Source: Planctomycetaceae bacterium (GTDB lineage Bacteria; Planctomycetota; Planctomycetia; Pirellulales; UBA1268). Taken from it: a DNA stretch of 48,308 nt. Each line of letters opens with the position of its first letter. Position 1 is the stretch's first letter. Where the stretch lies: positions 1 through 48,308 of the forward strand of contig CANFQO010000018.1 in the NCBI GenBank assembly GCA_947449135.1, written 5' to 3'. The notes beneath the pieces are model-generated. The model was given only the letters and a program-made list of their open reading frames with translations, was not told the origin of the DNA and ran no database searches. Both the position numbers and the translations under genes were made by a program. Positions 1 to 8,207 of this stretch are shown piece after piece.

Positions 1-905
1 CCAAGGTTGACAGGCCCAGTAAGGACCAACTTACTGCCCGTTACATTGGACAGTGCCGCCGACCTGATCGTAGCGTTCCCCGAAAGAGTCACCGCTCCAG
101 TGAGCGTAGCCGTTTCGTTTGACGCACCGAACGAACCGCGAATAGCACCCAGAGGCGACGCGCCACTAGTAAATCCTGCGCCGCCAATCGCAAAGTTATT
201 TGCGACAGTTGAGTTATTGCGAACCGCAACCGTGCCACTGCCGCTGACAATGACACCACCGCTACCAAAGGCCGTGTTGCTTGAACCAGTCAGATCACTA
301 CTTAGCCCGTTTTGCAGCAAGCCGTTGCTCACCAGCGTGCCATCCGTATAGCTGTTGCCACCAGTAAGGTAGAGCGAACCGCCGCTATCTGCACCACCGA
401 CAAACAGAGAACCTGCCCCACTGATATTTCCCGCCAGGGAAAGATTGTGCCCAACACCGAGCGCGAACCTTGACGATCCGCTGAGCGTCAGCGCATTGCC
501 AATGCTGTCACCAGCGCTAGCCAACGCACTTACACCGCTTGTTGCCGTCGTCGTGATCGTAGAGTTCGCTAGATTCAGCGACGAACCGCTAATCGTGAAC
601 ACGGCGTTTTGACCAGCGGAGCCGTTATTCGTGAACGACATCGTGCTGATGCTGACGCTGCCGATGTCGTTGGTGTTCGTTGTCCGGGACGTGCCGCTGA
701 ACAGCACGCTGTAGTCGCCTAGCGAACGAAGCTGCAGTCCACCGGCCCAATCGAGGTTGTCCGACCACAGACCGTTACCGCCCCCCGTCCACGTCCGATC
801 CGCCTGTGCCGCAGCCTCATTCATCCCGGCGCAGAACAGCACAACAGCGGCCAACAGCGCAGCCACAAGCGTGACGCGCGTGCTTTGCGCTGGTGCGAAA
901 TTCAT
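1..905 (-). CDS. Autotransporter-associated beta-strand repeat protein, 5' part
   Basis: This is an open reading frame on the minus strand that starts at an ATG at 905 and runs off the left edge, so only about 301 N-terminal residues are visible. Residues 1-35 form a signal peptide: a short basic start, a hydrophobic stretch (VTLVAALLAAVVLF), then an AxA-type site before ADRTWTGGG. The rest is rich in Gly, Ser, Thr and Asn and repeats short beta strands such as SLYLTGGNSYTDGTLV and GGVIVSGSGTVAV. This is the pattern of PATR (autotransporter-associated beta strand) repeats, common in exported planctomycete proteins that often end in PEP-CTERM. No Shine-Dalgarno motif is visible upstream. Surface or extracellular location is inferred; no enzymatic domain is seen in the visible part. 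Confidence 0.8.
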   Translation of the reverse strand, partial: MNFAPAQSTRVTLVAALLAAVVLFCAGMNEAAAQADRTWTGGGNGLWSDNLDWAGGLQLRSLGDYSVLFSGTSRTTNTNDIGSVSISTMSFTNNGSAGQNAVFTISGSSLNLANSTITTTATSGVSALASAGDSIGNALTLSGSSRFALGVGHNLSLAGNISGAGSLFVGGADSGGSLYLTGGNSYTDGTLVSNGLLQNGLSSDLTGSSNTAFGSGGVIVSGSGTVAVRNNSTVANNFAIGGAGFTSGASPLGAIRGSFGASNETATLTGAVTLSGNATIRSAALSNVTGSKLVLTGPVNL

Positions 906-1291
906 TTTTGAATGTCGGTGATTCGGCACAGTTGAAAACTTTGCTCGGTGCAGGATTTCTAGATCCTGTCCGTGCTTCGGGCGGGTTCGAATCGGCAGAT
1001 TATGAGGCTTGGACCTGTTGCGCAGGCCCGGAATATAGGGTCTAGGTGTATACCGGAACGCGGGGCGAGTCAAAGATTTGGCGCGAAAAAAAGAGGAAAA
1101 ATTCCCAAGACCCGCCAGGCGGCCTCCTGCCACCCGGAAAACGACTGATTTGCAGCGCTATTTCATGGGTTTCTGGGGCGAAGCCCTTGGGCGGACCTGC
1201 TGGGCCCCCGCCCCGGATCGGCCCCCGACGGTCGCCCAAACGCCGTTTGAGGGAGCTTGCCCAGCCGAGATAAGGCGATCCGCCCCCCGCC
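906..1291. other. Intergenic region, no gene seen
   Basis: This 386-bp stretch separates two minus-strand genes. Short overlapping frames on both strands have no family resemblance and no ribosome binding site. A small inverted repeat (AGGAT at 952-956 and ATCCT at 963-967) lies about 50 bp upstream of the secreted-protein start. I see no clear promoter or terminator. Confidence 0.5.
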
Positions 1292-1870
1292 TCAATTCGT
1301 CCGGCAGCAGGAGTCGCCCTGCCCGGCCGGCGACCTGGGGGCCTGATTCCAAGGCATCTTGGCGATCAGCATCCCCATGCCACAGGTGTCGGTGACCCCC
1401 GCAAACACGAGGCCACTGCCGATAAACCCCGCTAGGCCGATGCCGATCTGCTGCCAGAGCGGACTGGGCCCAAAGGCCGCCAGAGCCGCGCCGCTGGCCA
1501 CGAGCGACCCCGCCGCGATCCGGACCTGCCGCTCGAGCGACATCACTTTCCGGCCACGCACCACCGGCATCCCCGCCGCCTCACACGCCGCCGTGCCACC
1601 CTCCACACTGATCACATCCTTCACGCCAGCCGCCAGCATCTTCTCGCAGGCCTTCTGGCTGCGGCCGCCCGACTTGCAGACAAAATAGATCGGGCCGGCT
1701 CCACCCAGGGCGGAGATTTCCTTCGGATCGAGCCGATCGAGCGGCACGTTGTGGGCAAAGTCGACATGCACTTCGCCATATTCGGCGGGCGTGCGGACAT
1801 CGACGAGCATCAGGTGCTCGCCGCGACGGCGGAGATCGGCCAGCTGCGTCGGGGAAATCGTGGCAACCAT
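1292..1870 (-). CDS. Rhodanese-like protein with DUF2892 membrane tail (YgaP-like)
   Basis: A 192-residue protein in two parts. Residues 1-95 form a rhodanese domain with the LVDVRTPAEY motif and an active-site loop VCKSGGRSQ, whose Cys (residue 65) would carry persulfide sulfur. Residues about 113-185 contain two hydrophobic segments ending in CGMGMLIAKMPWN, the signature of the DUF2892 tail in YgaP-type membrane rhodaneses. The ATG at 1870 is chosen over one 13 codons upstream because AGAGGA sits seven bases before it. Likely role: sulfur transfer or persulfide handling at the inner face of the cytoplasmic membrane; the substrate cannot be told. It appears to be a single-gene unit. Confidence 0.88.
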   Translation of the reverse strand: MVATISPTQLADLRRRGEHLMLVDVRTPAEYGEVHVDFAHNVPLDRLDPKEISALGGAGPIYFVCKSGGRSQKACEKMLAAGVKDVISVEGGTAACEAAGMPVVRGRKVMSLERQVRIAAGSLVASGAALAAFGPSPLWQQIGIGLAGFIGSGLVFAGVTDTCGMGMLIAKMPWNQAPRSPAGQGDSCCRTN

Positions 1871-2069
1871 ACGGAAATCCTCTGGGAACGGGAGAGGGTG
1901 CGAAGTCACTGACCTCCAATTATAGGAAGGCCCCCAGCAGCCCCATATGCCAGAGTGATGCTGATCTAGCCCCGCAGATCAGCCTAGCAAGCTTTCCTTG
2001 ACTAGTGTTGGTCGCTCGTTAAGAATCCTTTGCTAGCACCCACCACTCCTCCGCCTCATCAGTCGCCCA

Positions 2070-3221
2070 ATGACTCGCACCACCGGCTCCTACCGCGCTA
2101 CCAGCTTCGGAGGCGAGACGGTTCGAGCATTCGTACCTGCCGCTCTGCCGCCTGCGAATCCGCCGCTGGTGTTGGATGGTCCGTTGACCGCGCTGAACGC
2201 CGCGGCAGTTGCGGCCGTCGGCAAGCTCGACGTTGCGGCGGCCATGGTGCCAAGCGCCCAGTGGTTTCTCTATGGCTTCGTCCGCAAGGAGGCCGTTGTC
2301 TCCTCGGAAATCGAGGGTACGCAGGCCACTCTTCAAGACGTCGTCACCTACGAGGCCACAAAACAGGCACAACACCCAGACGATGTTCGGGATGTCTGCA
2401 ACTATGTCGATGCATTGACCTTCGCGCGTAAGGAGATCGCCAGCCCCAAGGGGCTTCCCCTCGGCACTCGCCTCCTCTGTGAGGTGCATCGTCGGCTGAT
2501 GCGCGGCGTGCGCGGAGCCGACAAGATGCCTGGCGAGATTCGCCGGTCGCAGAATTGGATCGGTGGCACACGGCCCGGCAATGCGTTGTTCGTTCCACCG
2601 CCGCCAGAAGTTGTGCCCGATCTCATGACGCAGCTCGACACATGGCTCCACTCCGCAGACGCACTTCCTCCACTGATCAAAGCCGGACTCGCGCACGTCC
2701 AATTTGAGACGATCCACCCTTTTTTGGATGGGAACGGCCGAATCGGACGCCTGCTGATCACGCTACTCCTGGAGCACTGGGGGCTGCTCAAGAGCCCTAT
2801 GCTCTATCTCAGCCTGGCCATCAAGCGGCGGCAGCAGGCGTATTACGAGAACCTGACTCGCGTACGAAACGGGGGCGACTGGGAGGGGTGGACGGCGTTC
2901 TATCTCGACTGCGTCCGCGAAGCGGCCGACGACGGCGTGCGTGTTGCCGAACAGATCTTCTCGCTGCTCGCCAAGGATCGCAGCCGCTTGATCGCCCGCG
3001 ACAACGTCACCGTGCCCGCCGTGCGGCTTCTCGACCTGTTGCCCTCACGCCCGGTCGTGACGCTCCCGCTGGCAACCGAACTCCTACGCGTGAGCACACC
3101 GACTGCGATCAAAGCTATTGCCGTCCTCGTCGAACTGGGCATTCTCCGGGAAACTTCTGGAAAACGGCGTGACCGGGTCTACGCCTACCAGAAATACGTA
3201 GACCTGCTCACGGGCCCGTAA
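2070..3221 (+). CDS. Fic family protein (class II, probable AMP-transferase)
   Basis: A full-length 383-residue Fic protein. The catalytic loop HPFLDGNGRIGR begins at His216 and keeps every residue of the HPFx(D/N)GNGR motif needed to transfer AMP from ATP to a hydroxyl side chain. Upstream, SSEIEG at residues 78-83 fits the (S/T)xxxE(G/N) inhibitory helix, so the protein carries its own lock and belongs to class II. The last 90 residues look like a winged helix, usual for the family and possibly used for target or DNA recognition. No ribosome binding site is obvious before the ATG at 2070. It has no separate antitoxin, consistent with built-in inhibition. The target is unknown. Confidence 0.9.
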   Translation: MTRTTGSYRATSFGGETVRAFVPAALPPANPPLVLDGPLTALNAAAVAAVGKLDVAAAMVPSAQWFLYGFVRKEAVVSSEIEGTQATLQDVVTYEATKQAQHPDDVRDVCNYVDALTFARKEIASPKGLPLGTRLLCEVHRRLMRGVRGADKMPGEIRRSQNWIGGTRPGNALFVPPPPEVVPDLMTQLDTWLHSADALPPLIKAGLAHVQFETIHPFLDGNGRIGRLLITLLLEHWGLLKSPMLYLSLAIKRRQQAYYENLTRVRNGGDWEGWTAFYLDCVREAADDGVRVAEQIFSLLAKDRSRLIARDNVTVPAVRLLDLLPSRPVVTLPLATELLRVSTPTAIKAIAVLVELGILRETSGKRRDRVYAYQKYVDLLTGP

Positions 3222-3378
3222 CCAAACGATCTGCGTCGTTTTTTTCACCGGCTGGTCACGGAAGACGATTCGATAATTTGTGTACGGGCGTATATACTTT
3301 GGCTGAATTGATGTGTTGTTCACGCCGCCGCACCGTAGCGATGGCTGCCTCCAAACAACGGCAACCCCGCCGCAGCCC

Positions 3379-3723
3379 ATGAAGACCGCCGTAGCCAACA
3401 TCCGCCTCACGCCACGCGAGCGCGACGGGATTCGGGCTGCAGTGCAGCGGGCCTGCCGGGAGACAGGGGCCGTCTGGCGGCGGGTCGTGGTCTTCGGGTC
3501 GCGGACCGATCCCGATCGCCGCGGAGGCGACATCGATCTTCTCATTGAGCTGAAGCCCGGAGGAATGGCTGACGCGTTTCGATTGAATCAGCGACTTCGG
3601 CTGGCGATTGAAGACGAACTCGGCGAGCAACGCGTCGATCTCGTCCTGGATGACGGCACTACGGAAAGCGTGTTTCCTACGCTTGCCCGCGAGACAGGAG
3701 TCGAGTTGTGGTCGAACACCTGA
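3379..3723 (+). CDS. MNT-type nucleotidyltransferase domain protein
   Basis: A 114-residue protein with the pol-beta-type minimal nucleotidyltransferase signature: VVVFGSR at residues 36-42 and DIDLLIE at 51-57, with Asp51 and Asp53 as metal ligands. These small proteins usually act as the antitoxin half of HEPN/MNT pairs and modify the HEPN ribonuclease with nucleotides. The ATG at 3379 begins the recognisable fold; an upstream in-frame ATG would add 22 residues with no similarity. A HEPN partner should follow, but only a short overlapping frame is left, so this is probably an orphan. Confidence 0.8.
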   Translation: MKTAVANIRLTPRERDGIRAAVQRACRETGAVWRRVVVFGSRTDPDRRGGDIDLLIELKPGGMADAFRLNQRLRLAIEDELGEQRVDLVLDDGTTESVFPTLARETGVELWSNT

Positions 3724-3767
3724 CTGAGCTGCTCACAGGCCAACTCGCTTTGATGCGAGCCAGATAG
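3708..3767 (+). pseudogene. Possible remnant of a HEPN partner gene
   Basis: A GTG codon at 3708 overlaps the end of the nucleotidyltransferase gene in the way partner genes normally do. Its frame reads about 19 codons (VVEHLTELLTGQLALMRAR) before a stop at 3765. The overlap geometry suggests the start of a lost HEPN/DUF86 gene, but the peptide is too short to prove it. Confidence 0.25.
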
Positions 3768-3874
3768 CGTCCGGTGGTCGCCTGCCGGCGGATTGCCTAG
3801 TCTGATGGCATCTCCCGGCACAGCATGGATCCATTCGGCCGGGCGGATTCCCGGTCCCGCCGCATGAACGCTGC

Positions 3875-5047
3875 ATGAACGCAACCCTCGACACGGCGAA
3901 TCTCAAGGAACTCGGCGAGCTCGATCTCGCCAGCTTCTCTGCCGCCGTCGACCGGCTGAAGGCTGAGGCCCATGCGAATATCGGCCCGGCCGACGTCGCG
4001 CACCTCAAGCGAATCGAACGCTACGGCCGCCTAGCCACGCTCCTGGGCTACGCCACCGCCTGGATCATCCCCAATCCGCTCAGCGCCTTCCTGCTCAGCC
4101 TCGGGCAGTTCACCCGCTGGCTGCTCGCCCACCACATCCTCCACCGCGGCTACGACCGCGTGCCGGGCATCCCCCGCCGCTACACCAGCCAGGTCTTCGC
4201 CCGCGGCTGGCGGCGGTATATCGACTGGTTCGACTGGCTCCTGCCGGAAGCCTGGGACCACGAACACAACATCCTCCACCACTACCACACCGGCGAAGAC
4301 GGTGACCCCGACGTCGCGGAACGCCACCTGGAGTTTCTCCGACGGCTGCGGATTCCGGTGTTCTTTAAGTATGCGATCGTGGCGATCGTGGCCTGCACAT
4401 GGAAGATCATCTACTACGCCCCCAATTCGCTCGCCGTCATGCACCACGACGGCGGCCGCCGGTCGCGGCAGCTCTCCATCGCCGTCCTCTCGGTGGGTAA
4501 CGTCCTCGACTTCCGGCGGCCGGCGGTGCGGCAGCTCTGGCTGCGCTGCTACGCCCCCTACGCCACCTGGCATTTCGTGGTCGTGCCGGCCCTCTTCCTG
4601 CCGCTTGGCTCGTCCGCGGCGATTGCCGTGCTGATCAACAAGCTCCTGGCCGAGGCGATCACCAACGCCCACGCCTTCCTCGTGATCGGCCCCAACCACA
4701 CTGCCGACGATCTCTACCGCTTCCGATTCCACTATCGCGGCAAGGAGGAGTTTTACGTCACCTCGGTGCTGGGCTCGGCCAACTATCGCTGCGGCCCGGA
4801 ATTCGTCGACTACATGAGCATCTGGCTCAACTACCAGATCGAGCACCACCTCTTCCCTGACCTTCCGATGCGGCAATATTGCCTGATCCAGCCGAAGGTG
4901 AAGGCACTCTGCCTCGAACACCACCTCCCCTACCGGCAGGAGAGCGTGTTTCGCCGGTTCGGCAGGATGCTCGACATCTGCGTGGGGAAAAAAAGCATGC
5001 GTCAGCTCGAAGCATTTCCGCTGGCCGACACCGCCGCCGTGGTGTGA
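3875..5047 (+). CDS. Fatty acid desaturase family protein
   Basis: A 390-residue di-iron membrane desaturase. Histidine boxes appear in the usual order: HHILHRG near residue 88, HEHNILHHYH near residue 130, and a C-terminal QIEHHLFPDLP whose Gln in place of the first His is typical of front-end or acyl-lipid desaturases. Hydrophobic helices lie between the boxes. There is no fused cytochrome b5 domain, so electrons must come from a separate donor. The ATG at 3875 is used; an overlapping ATG eleven bases upstream is out of frame. It lies about 2 kb from the ole operon, so it may supply unsaturated chains to that pathway; that link is inference. Confidence 0.85.
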   Translation: MNATLDTANLKELGELDLASFSAAVDRLKAEAHANIGPADVAHLKRIERYGRLATLLGYATAWIIPNPLSAFLLSLGQFTRWLLAHHILHRGYDRVPGIPRRYTSQVFARGWRRYIDWFDWLLPEAWDHEHNILHHYHTGEDGDPDVAERHLEFLRRLRIPVFFKYAIVAIVACTWKIIYYAPNSLAVMHHDGGRRSRQLSIAVLSVGNVLDFRRPAVRQLWLRCYAPYATWHFVVVPALFLPLGSSAAIAVLINKLLAEAITNAHAFLVIGPNHTADDLYRFRFHYRGKEEFYVTSVLGSANYRCGPEFVDYMSIWLNYQIEHHLFPDLPMRQYCLIQPKVKALCLEHHLPYRQESVFRRFGRMLDICVGKKSMRQLEAFPLADTAAVV

Positions 5048-5051
5048 CAAG

Positions 5052-5477
5052 AAGCCCCCGGCGGAAGCCGGGGGACTCCGGGTGTGCATACCATCCCGCG
5101 TGCCATGCGGATCCGTCAAAGCCCAACCACCCGGTGTCCCGTCGCTGCCGCTCAGGGCTTTGATTCACGGGTGGCACGACCGTTGAGGTAGCGCTGCGGT
5201 CGAATAAAAGCCCCCGGCGGAAGCCGGGGGACTCTAGGTGTGCATACCCTCCCGCGTGCCATGCGGATCCGGGATAGCCCAACCACCCGGTGTCCCGTCG
5301 CTGCCGCTCAGGGCTTTGATTCACGGGTGACACGACCGTTGAGGTAGCGCTGCGGTCGAATAAAAGCCCCCGGCGGAAGCCGGGGGACTCCGGGTATGCA
5401 TACCATCCCGCGTGCCATGCGGATCCGGGATAGCCTAACCACCCGGTGTCCCGTCGCTGCCGCTCAGGGCTTTGATT
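5052..5477. repeat. Three tandem copies of a 156-bp hairpin repeat
   Basis: Units begin at 5052, 5208 and 5364, exactly 156 bp apart; the third stops after about 113 bp. Each starts with a GC-rich hairpin (CCCCCGGC, loop GGAA, GCCGGGGG; first copy 5055-5074). In copies two and three the middle holds a second inverted repeat (ATCCCG/CGGGAT). The last part of the unit is the conserved string GTCGCTGCCGCTCAGGGCTT. Read on the minus strand the units give a repetitive peptide that is clearly a by-product. They sit between the convergent desaturase and sulfotransferase genes and could help stop transcription. The unit resembles dispersed intergenic repeats of Pirellulales genomes, from memory. Confidence 0.9.
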
Positions 5478-5579
5478 TCGTGCCGCGGTGAAGCGTTTCG
5501 GCGAGGGGTCGTCGCCGGTTGAAGCAACGCACTGGCTTTGCGGATCGCGTCGACAGCGGTTGCTTCCCAATCTGCCCGG

Positions 5580-6764
5580 TCAGGGTGCCGCGTAGCCGTA
5601 GCGGTCGAGGAAGGGCCGCCATCGCCGCGTGATCTCCGCGACGATCCTGGGGTCGTTGCGATAGGTGCTGGCACGATACTTCTTCATTGCCTCGGCTTCT
5701 TGTTCGAGCGATCCGCGGACCGCTGAAAACCCGCCTAGCTCCAGCCGGTCGTAGGCCGTCTCGATCTGGCTCACCGGATTGGCGACAAGATCCTCGTAGC
5801 GGATCTCGTGCAACCGGCCCGGCGCGAGCGTGGCCCGATCCCGTTCGAAGGCGGAGTACATCTGCTCGAAGGATTCGAAGACATACCCCTCGAGCCGCTC
5901 GCCTCGGTCCACCTGCAGCCCCTGGCTCTCGTCGAGTGATCGCCAGAGCCGCATCGTCGACCCAAACACAGAGAAGGGATCTCGCACGATGTGCAAGAAC
6001 TTCGCGTCGGGAAACATCTCCGCGAGCACGCCAACGCGGGCCGTGTGCGGCGGGCTCTTGAGCACCGGCCTCCGCGGATCGGCTACCGCCAGCATGCCGA
6101 GAAACTGCCGCAGCGTCCGCCGCCAACGGTCCAGTTCGGCCGGCGGCAGCGTGGTGAGATCGAGTGCCTCGGGATGCGGGCTGCTCGTGGCCGGAAACGC
6201 CATGCGGCGGTAGGGGGAGGGCGCGCCCAGATTCATCAGCGCAAATTCATCCTCCTGCGGCTTGTCGAGGCTCACCACCATGTCGTCCATGGGACGCTTC
6301 GCCGGAATGATCCAGGAGAGCGCAGGCGTCAGGACTCGCTCCGTGAGGAGAAAGTGGCTCGGCGAGTAGCACTGGTAGTAGTTCGGGCAGCAGAACCGTT
6401 TATCGTGCATGAACAGTTCGTGGAGGAGCGTCGTGCCCGACCGCCAGTGGCCGATGATGAAGAGCGGCGGCGGCGTCACGGGGGGCGAGCGAAGCTTGCG
6501 GCTGTAGGCTCCCTCGCAGACCCGCGCGGCCAGCGAGTTGAAGCCCGCGGCGGCAGTGATCGAAGCCACCAGCCCCCAGCGGCTCGGGCTTGCCCGCCAG
6601 CGATATTCGTTGGCCAACTGGAGCCACACGCCCATCGGCATGCCATGCCAAAACCGTGGAGCCCACCAAGGCCAAGGGCGGATCTTGCCTTCGCGGTGCA
6701 CAGGCGGCGTTGCAGCCGGCGACTGAGAGGCGTCTGCGGACGCGGCACGTGGCGAATCACTCAC
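5580..6764 (-). CDS. Sulfotransferase family protein
   Basis: A 394-residue PAPS-dependent sulfotransferase. The 5'-phosphosulfate loop is GHWRSGTTLLH near residues 106-116, and the 3'-phosphate motif is RDPFSVFGSTMRLW near residues 259-272. The N-terminal 100 residues include a possible membrane-associated helix. The start is a GTG at 6764 preceded by GGAG ten bases away. The family moves sulfate onto hydroxyls of lipids, sugars or small molecules. Divergently placed next to the ole operon, it might act on lipid products, but nothing in the sequence proves the substrate. Confidence 0.85.
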   Translation of the reverse strand: MSDSPRAASADASQSPAATPPVHREGKIRPWPWWAPRFWHGMPMGVWLQLANEYRWRASPSRWGLVASITAAAGFNSLAARVCEGAYSRKLRSPPVTPPPLFIIGHWRSGTTLLHELFMHDKRFCCPNYYQCYSPSHFLLTERVLTPALSWIIPAKRPMDDMVVSLDKPQEDEFALMNLGAPSPYRRMAFPATSSPHPEALDLTTLPPAELDRWRRTLRQFLGMLAVADPRRPVLKSPPHTARVGVLAEMFPDAKFLHIVRDPFSVFGSTMRLWRSLDESQGLQVDRGERLEGYVFESFEQMYSAFERDRATLAPGRLHEIRYEDLVANPVSQIETAYDRLELGGFSAVRGSLEQEAEAMKKYRASTYRNDPRIVAEITRRWRPFLDRYGYAAP

Positions 6765-7145
6765 TGGTGGCTGGCTCCGAAAAGTGACGCTGAATCGACC
6801 CTATGCTAACGAGATCGACCGAAAGTGTGTCGCGTCGACAGGGGGATCGCATCGTCTGAGATCTGGCGACAGGACGAGACCGGTTCGACCAAATTGACCA
6901 CGGGATCGCCCGCACGCCGGACTGCCCGCCCCCCTTCACGGATCACCGCCGTTGCCCGCCCCCGGGCGGGAAGCTGCCGTTGTCGTGGGAAACCGTCACG
7001 ATCTGCTGAACAATCGGGAAATCGGCTATCCTAAACAGGTCCACAAACGGTCCGTCGGACGCACCTGACTGCGTTCCCGGCCGGCGTCAGGCAGCGGCCG
7101 ATGGCCGTTCGCAGATGGGCGTCCGGGGCAGTGAAGGAGCACTTG
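6765..7145 (+). other. Divergent intergenic region upstream of oleA
   Basis: This 381-bp region separates the divergent sulfotransferase and ole genes and should hold both promoters. I see no convincing -35/-10 pair in this GC-rich DNA. The only clear signal is the oleA Shine-Dalgarno AAGGAG at 7134-7139, six bases before the ATG at 7146. Confidence 0.45.
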
Positions 7146-8207
7146 ATGATTTCGTTTCGGTTCGAGCATGTCCGCGTTGAATCGTTTGGCCTGCATTTCC
7201 CGTCCACGCTCCTCTCTTCCGCAGAGATCGAGGAACGGATCGGGGCGGTCTACCAGCGGCTGCAGATTCCCACTGGCACCCTGGAACGCGTCAGCGGTGT
7301 GAGCACGCGTGGCATGTGGGCCACCGATGTGACGCCCAGCTCCGTGGCCACCATCGCCGCCCGCGAAGCCCTCGACCGCTCAGGATTCCGGCCCGACCAG
7401 ATCGGCGCGCTGATCAACTGCTCCGTGTCGCGAGACTTCTTCGAGCCGGCCACCGCCTGCCTCGTGCACAACAACCTCGGCATCCCCGAGGAGTCGCTGG
7501 TGCTCGACATCACGAATGCCTGCATTGGATTCAGCGACGGCATGATCATGCTTGCCCATCTCATCGAGGCGGGCACCGTGAAGGCAGGCATCCTCTGCTC
7601 CGGGGAAAACATCTCGAAGGTGGTGCACACCACCTGTGAGCAGCTGCTCAAAGACCCCAGCATCACCCGCGAGAAGCTGCTGCAGATGCTGCCCACACTG
7701 ACCCTCGGCTGCGGTGCTGTAGCGGCCGTGCTTTGCCACGACAGCGTCGCCAGCAGTAGCCATCGCTTCGTCGGAGGCGTGGCCCGGTCAGCGTCGCAGC
7801 ACCATCAGCTCTGCATCGGCAACGGCGACTTCAGCGTCGGCCAAGGTGAGGAGATCGCACCGATCATGACCTCTGACGCGGCCCAGCTGATGATCGCAGC
7901 CGCCAAGCTTGGCGGCCGTGCCTTTCCCGATGTCACCGCCTCCCTCGGCTGGTCGAAGGACCACGTCGACCACGTCTTCTGCCATCAGGTCGGCCGGCAG
8001 GTCAACGACGCCTTCTACCGCGAAATGGGTCTCGACTTCGACAAAGACTTCGCGATCTACAAGCGCTATGGCAACATGGTCTCGGCCGCACTGCCGGCAG
8101 CCCTGGCGATCGGCGCAGAGGAGAAGGCCATCAAGCCTGGCGAGAAGGTGCTCCTCACCGCCTTCGGTAGCGGTCTCAACACGCGGTTCCTTGGGTTCGA
8201 GTGGTAG
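7146..8207 (+). CDS. oleA: OleA: thiolase-fold acyl-CoA condensing enzyme
   Basis: A 353-residue KAS III/thiolase-superfamily enzyme. The nucleophile is Cys126 in ITNACIGF. Glu100 in RDFFEPATA lies 26 residues before it, the same spacing as the catalytic Glu and Cys of Xanthomonas OleA. His in CHQVGRQ and Asn in RYGNMVSA complete the site. OleA joins two fatty acyl-CoAs head to head to give a 2-alkyl-3-ketoacyl product, the first step of long-chain olefin biosynthesis. The start at 7146 is fixed by AAGGAG; a longer frame from 7101 lacks one. It overlaps the next gene by seven bases, so the operon is translationally coupled. The downstream oleB/C/D genes make the assignment much firmer than the fold alone. 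Confidence 0.93.
   Translation: MISFRFEHVRVESFGLHFPSTLLSSAEIEERIGAVYQRLQIPTGTLERVSGVSTRGMWATDVTPSSVATIAAREALDRSGFRPDQIGALINCSVSRDFFEPATACLVHNNLGIPEESLVLDITNACIGFSDGMIMLAHLIEAGTVKAGILCSGENISKVVHTTCEQLLKDPSITREKLLQMLPTLTLGCGAVAAVLCHDSVASSSHRFVGGVARSASQHHQLCIGNGDFSVGQGEEIAPIMTSDAAQLMIAAAKLGGRAFPDVTASLGWSKDHVDHVFCHQVGRQVNDAFYREMGLDFDKDFAIYKRYGNMVSAALPAALAIGAEEKAIKPGEKVLLTAFGSGLNTRFLGFEW

Noticed and set aside
7-351. Plus-strand frame of 114 codons
   Set aside because: It is antisense to the beta-repeat exoprotein, which has a signal peptide and repeats; the plus frame has no start signal.
4031-5119. Long minus-strand frame of 362 codons
   Set aside because: It is opposite to the desaturase, whose His boxes are intact; the frame is a GC-rich shadow.
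5052-5477. CRISPR array
   Set aside because: Units are 156 bp tandem copies with no spacers of unique sequence.
4827-5570. Minus-strand frame with a repetitive NQSPERQRRDTG-type peptide
   Set aside because: The repeated peptide comes from the 156-bp hairpin repeat; there is no ribosome binding site.
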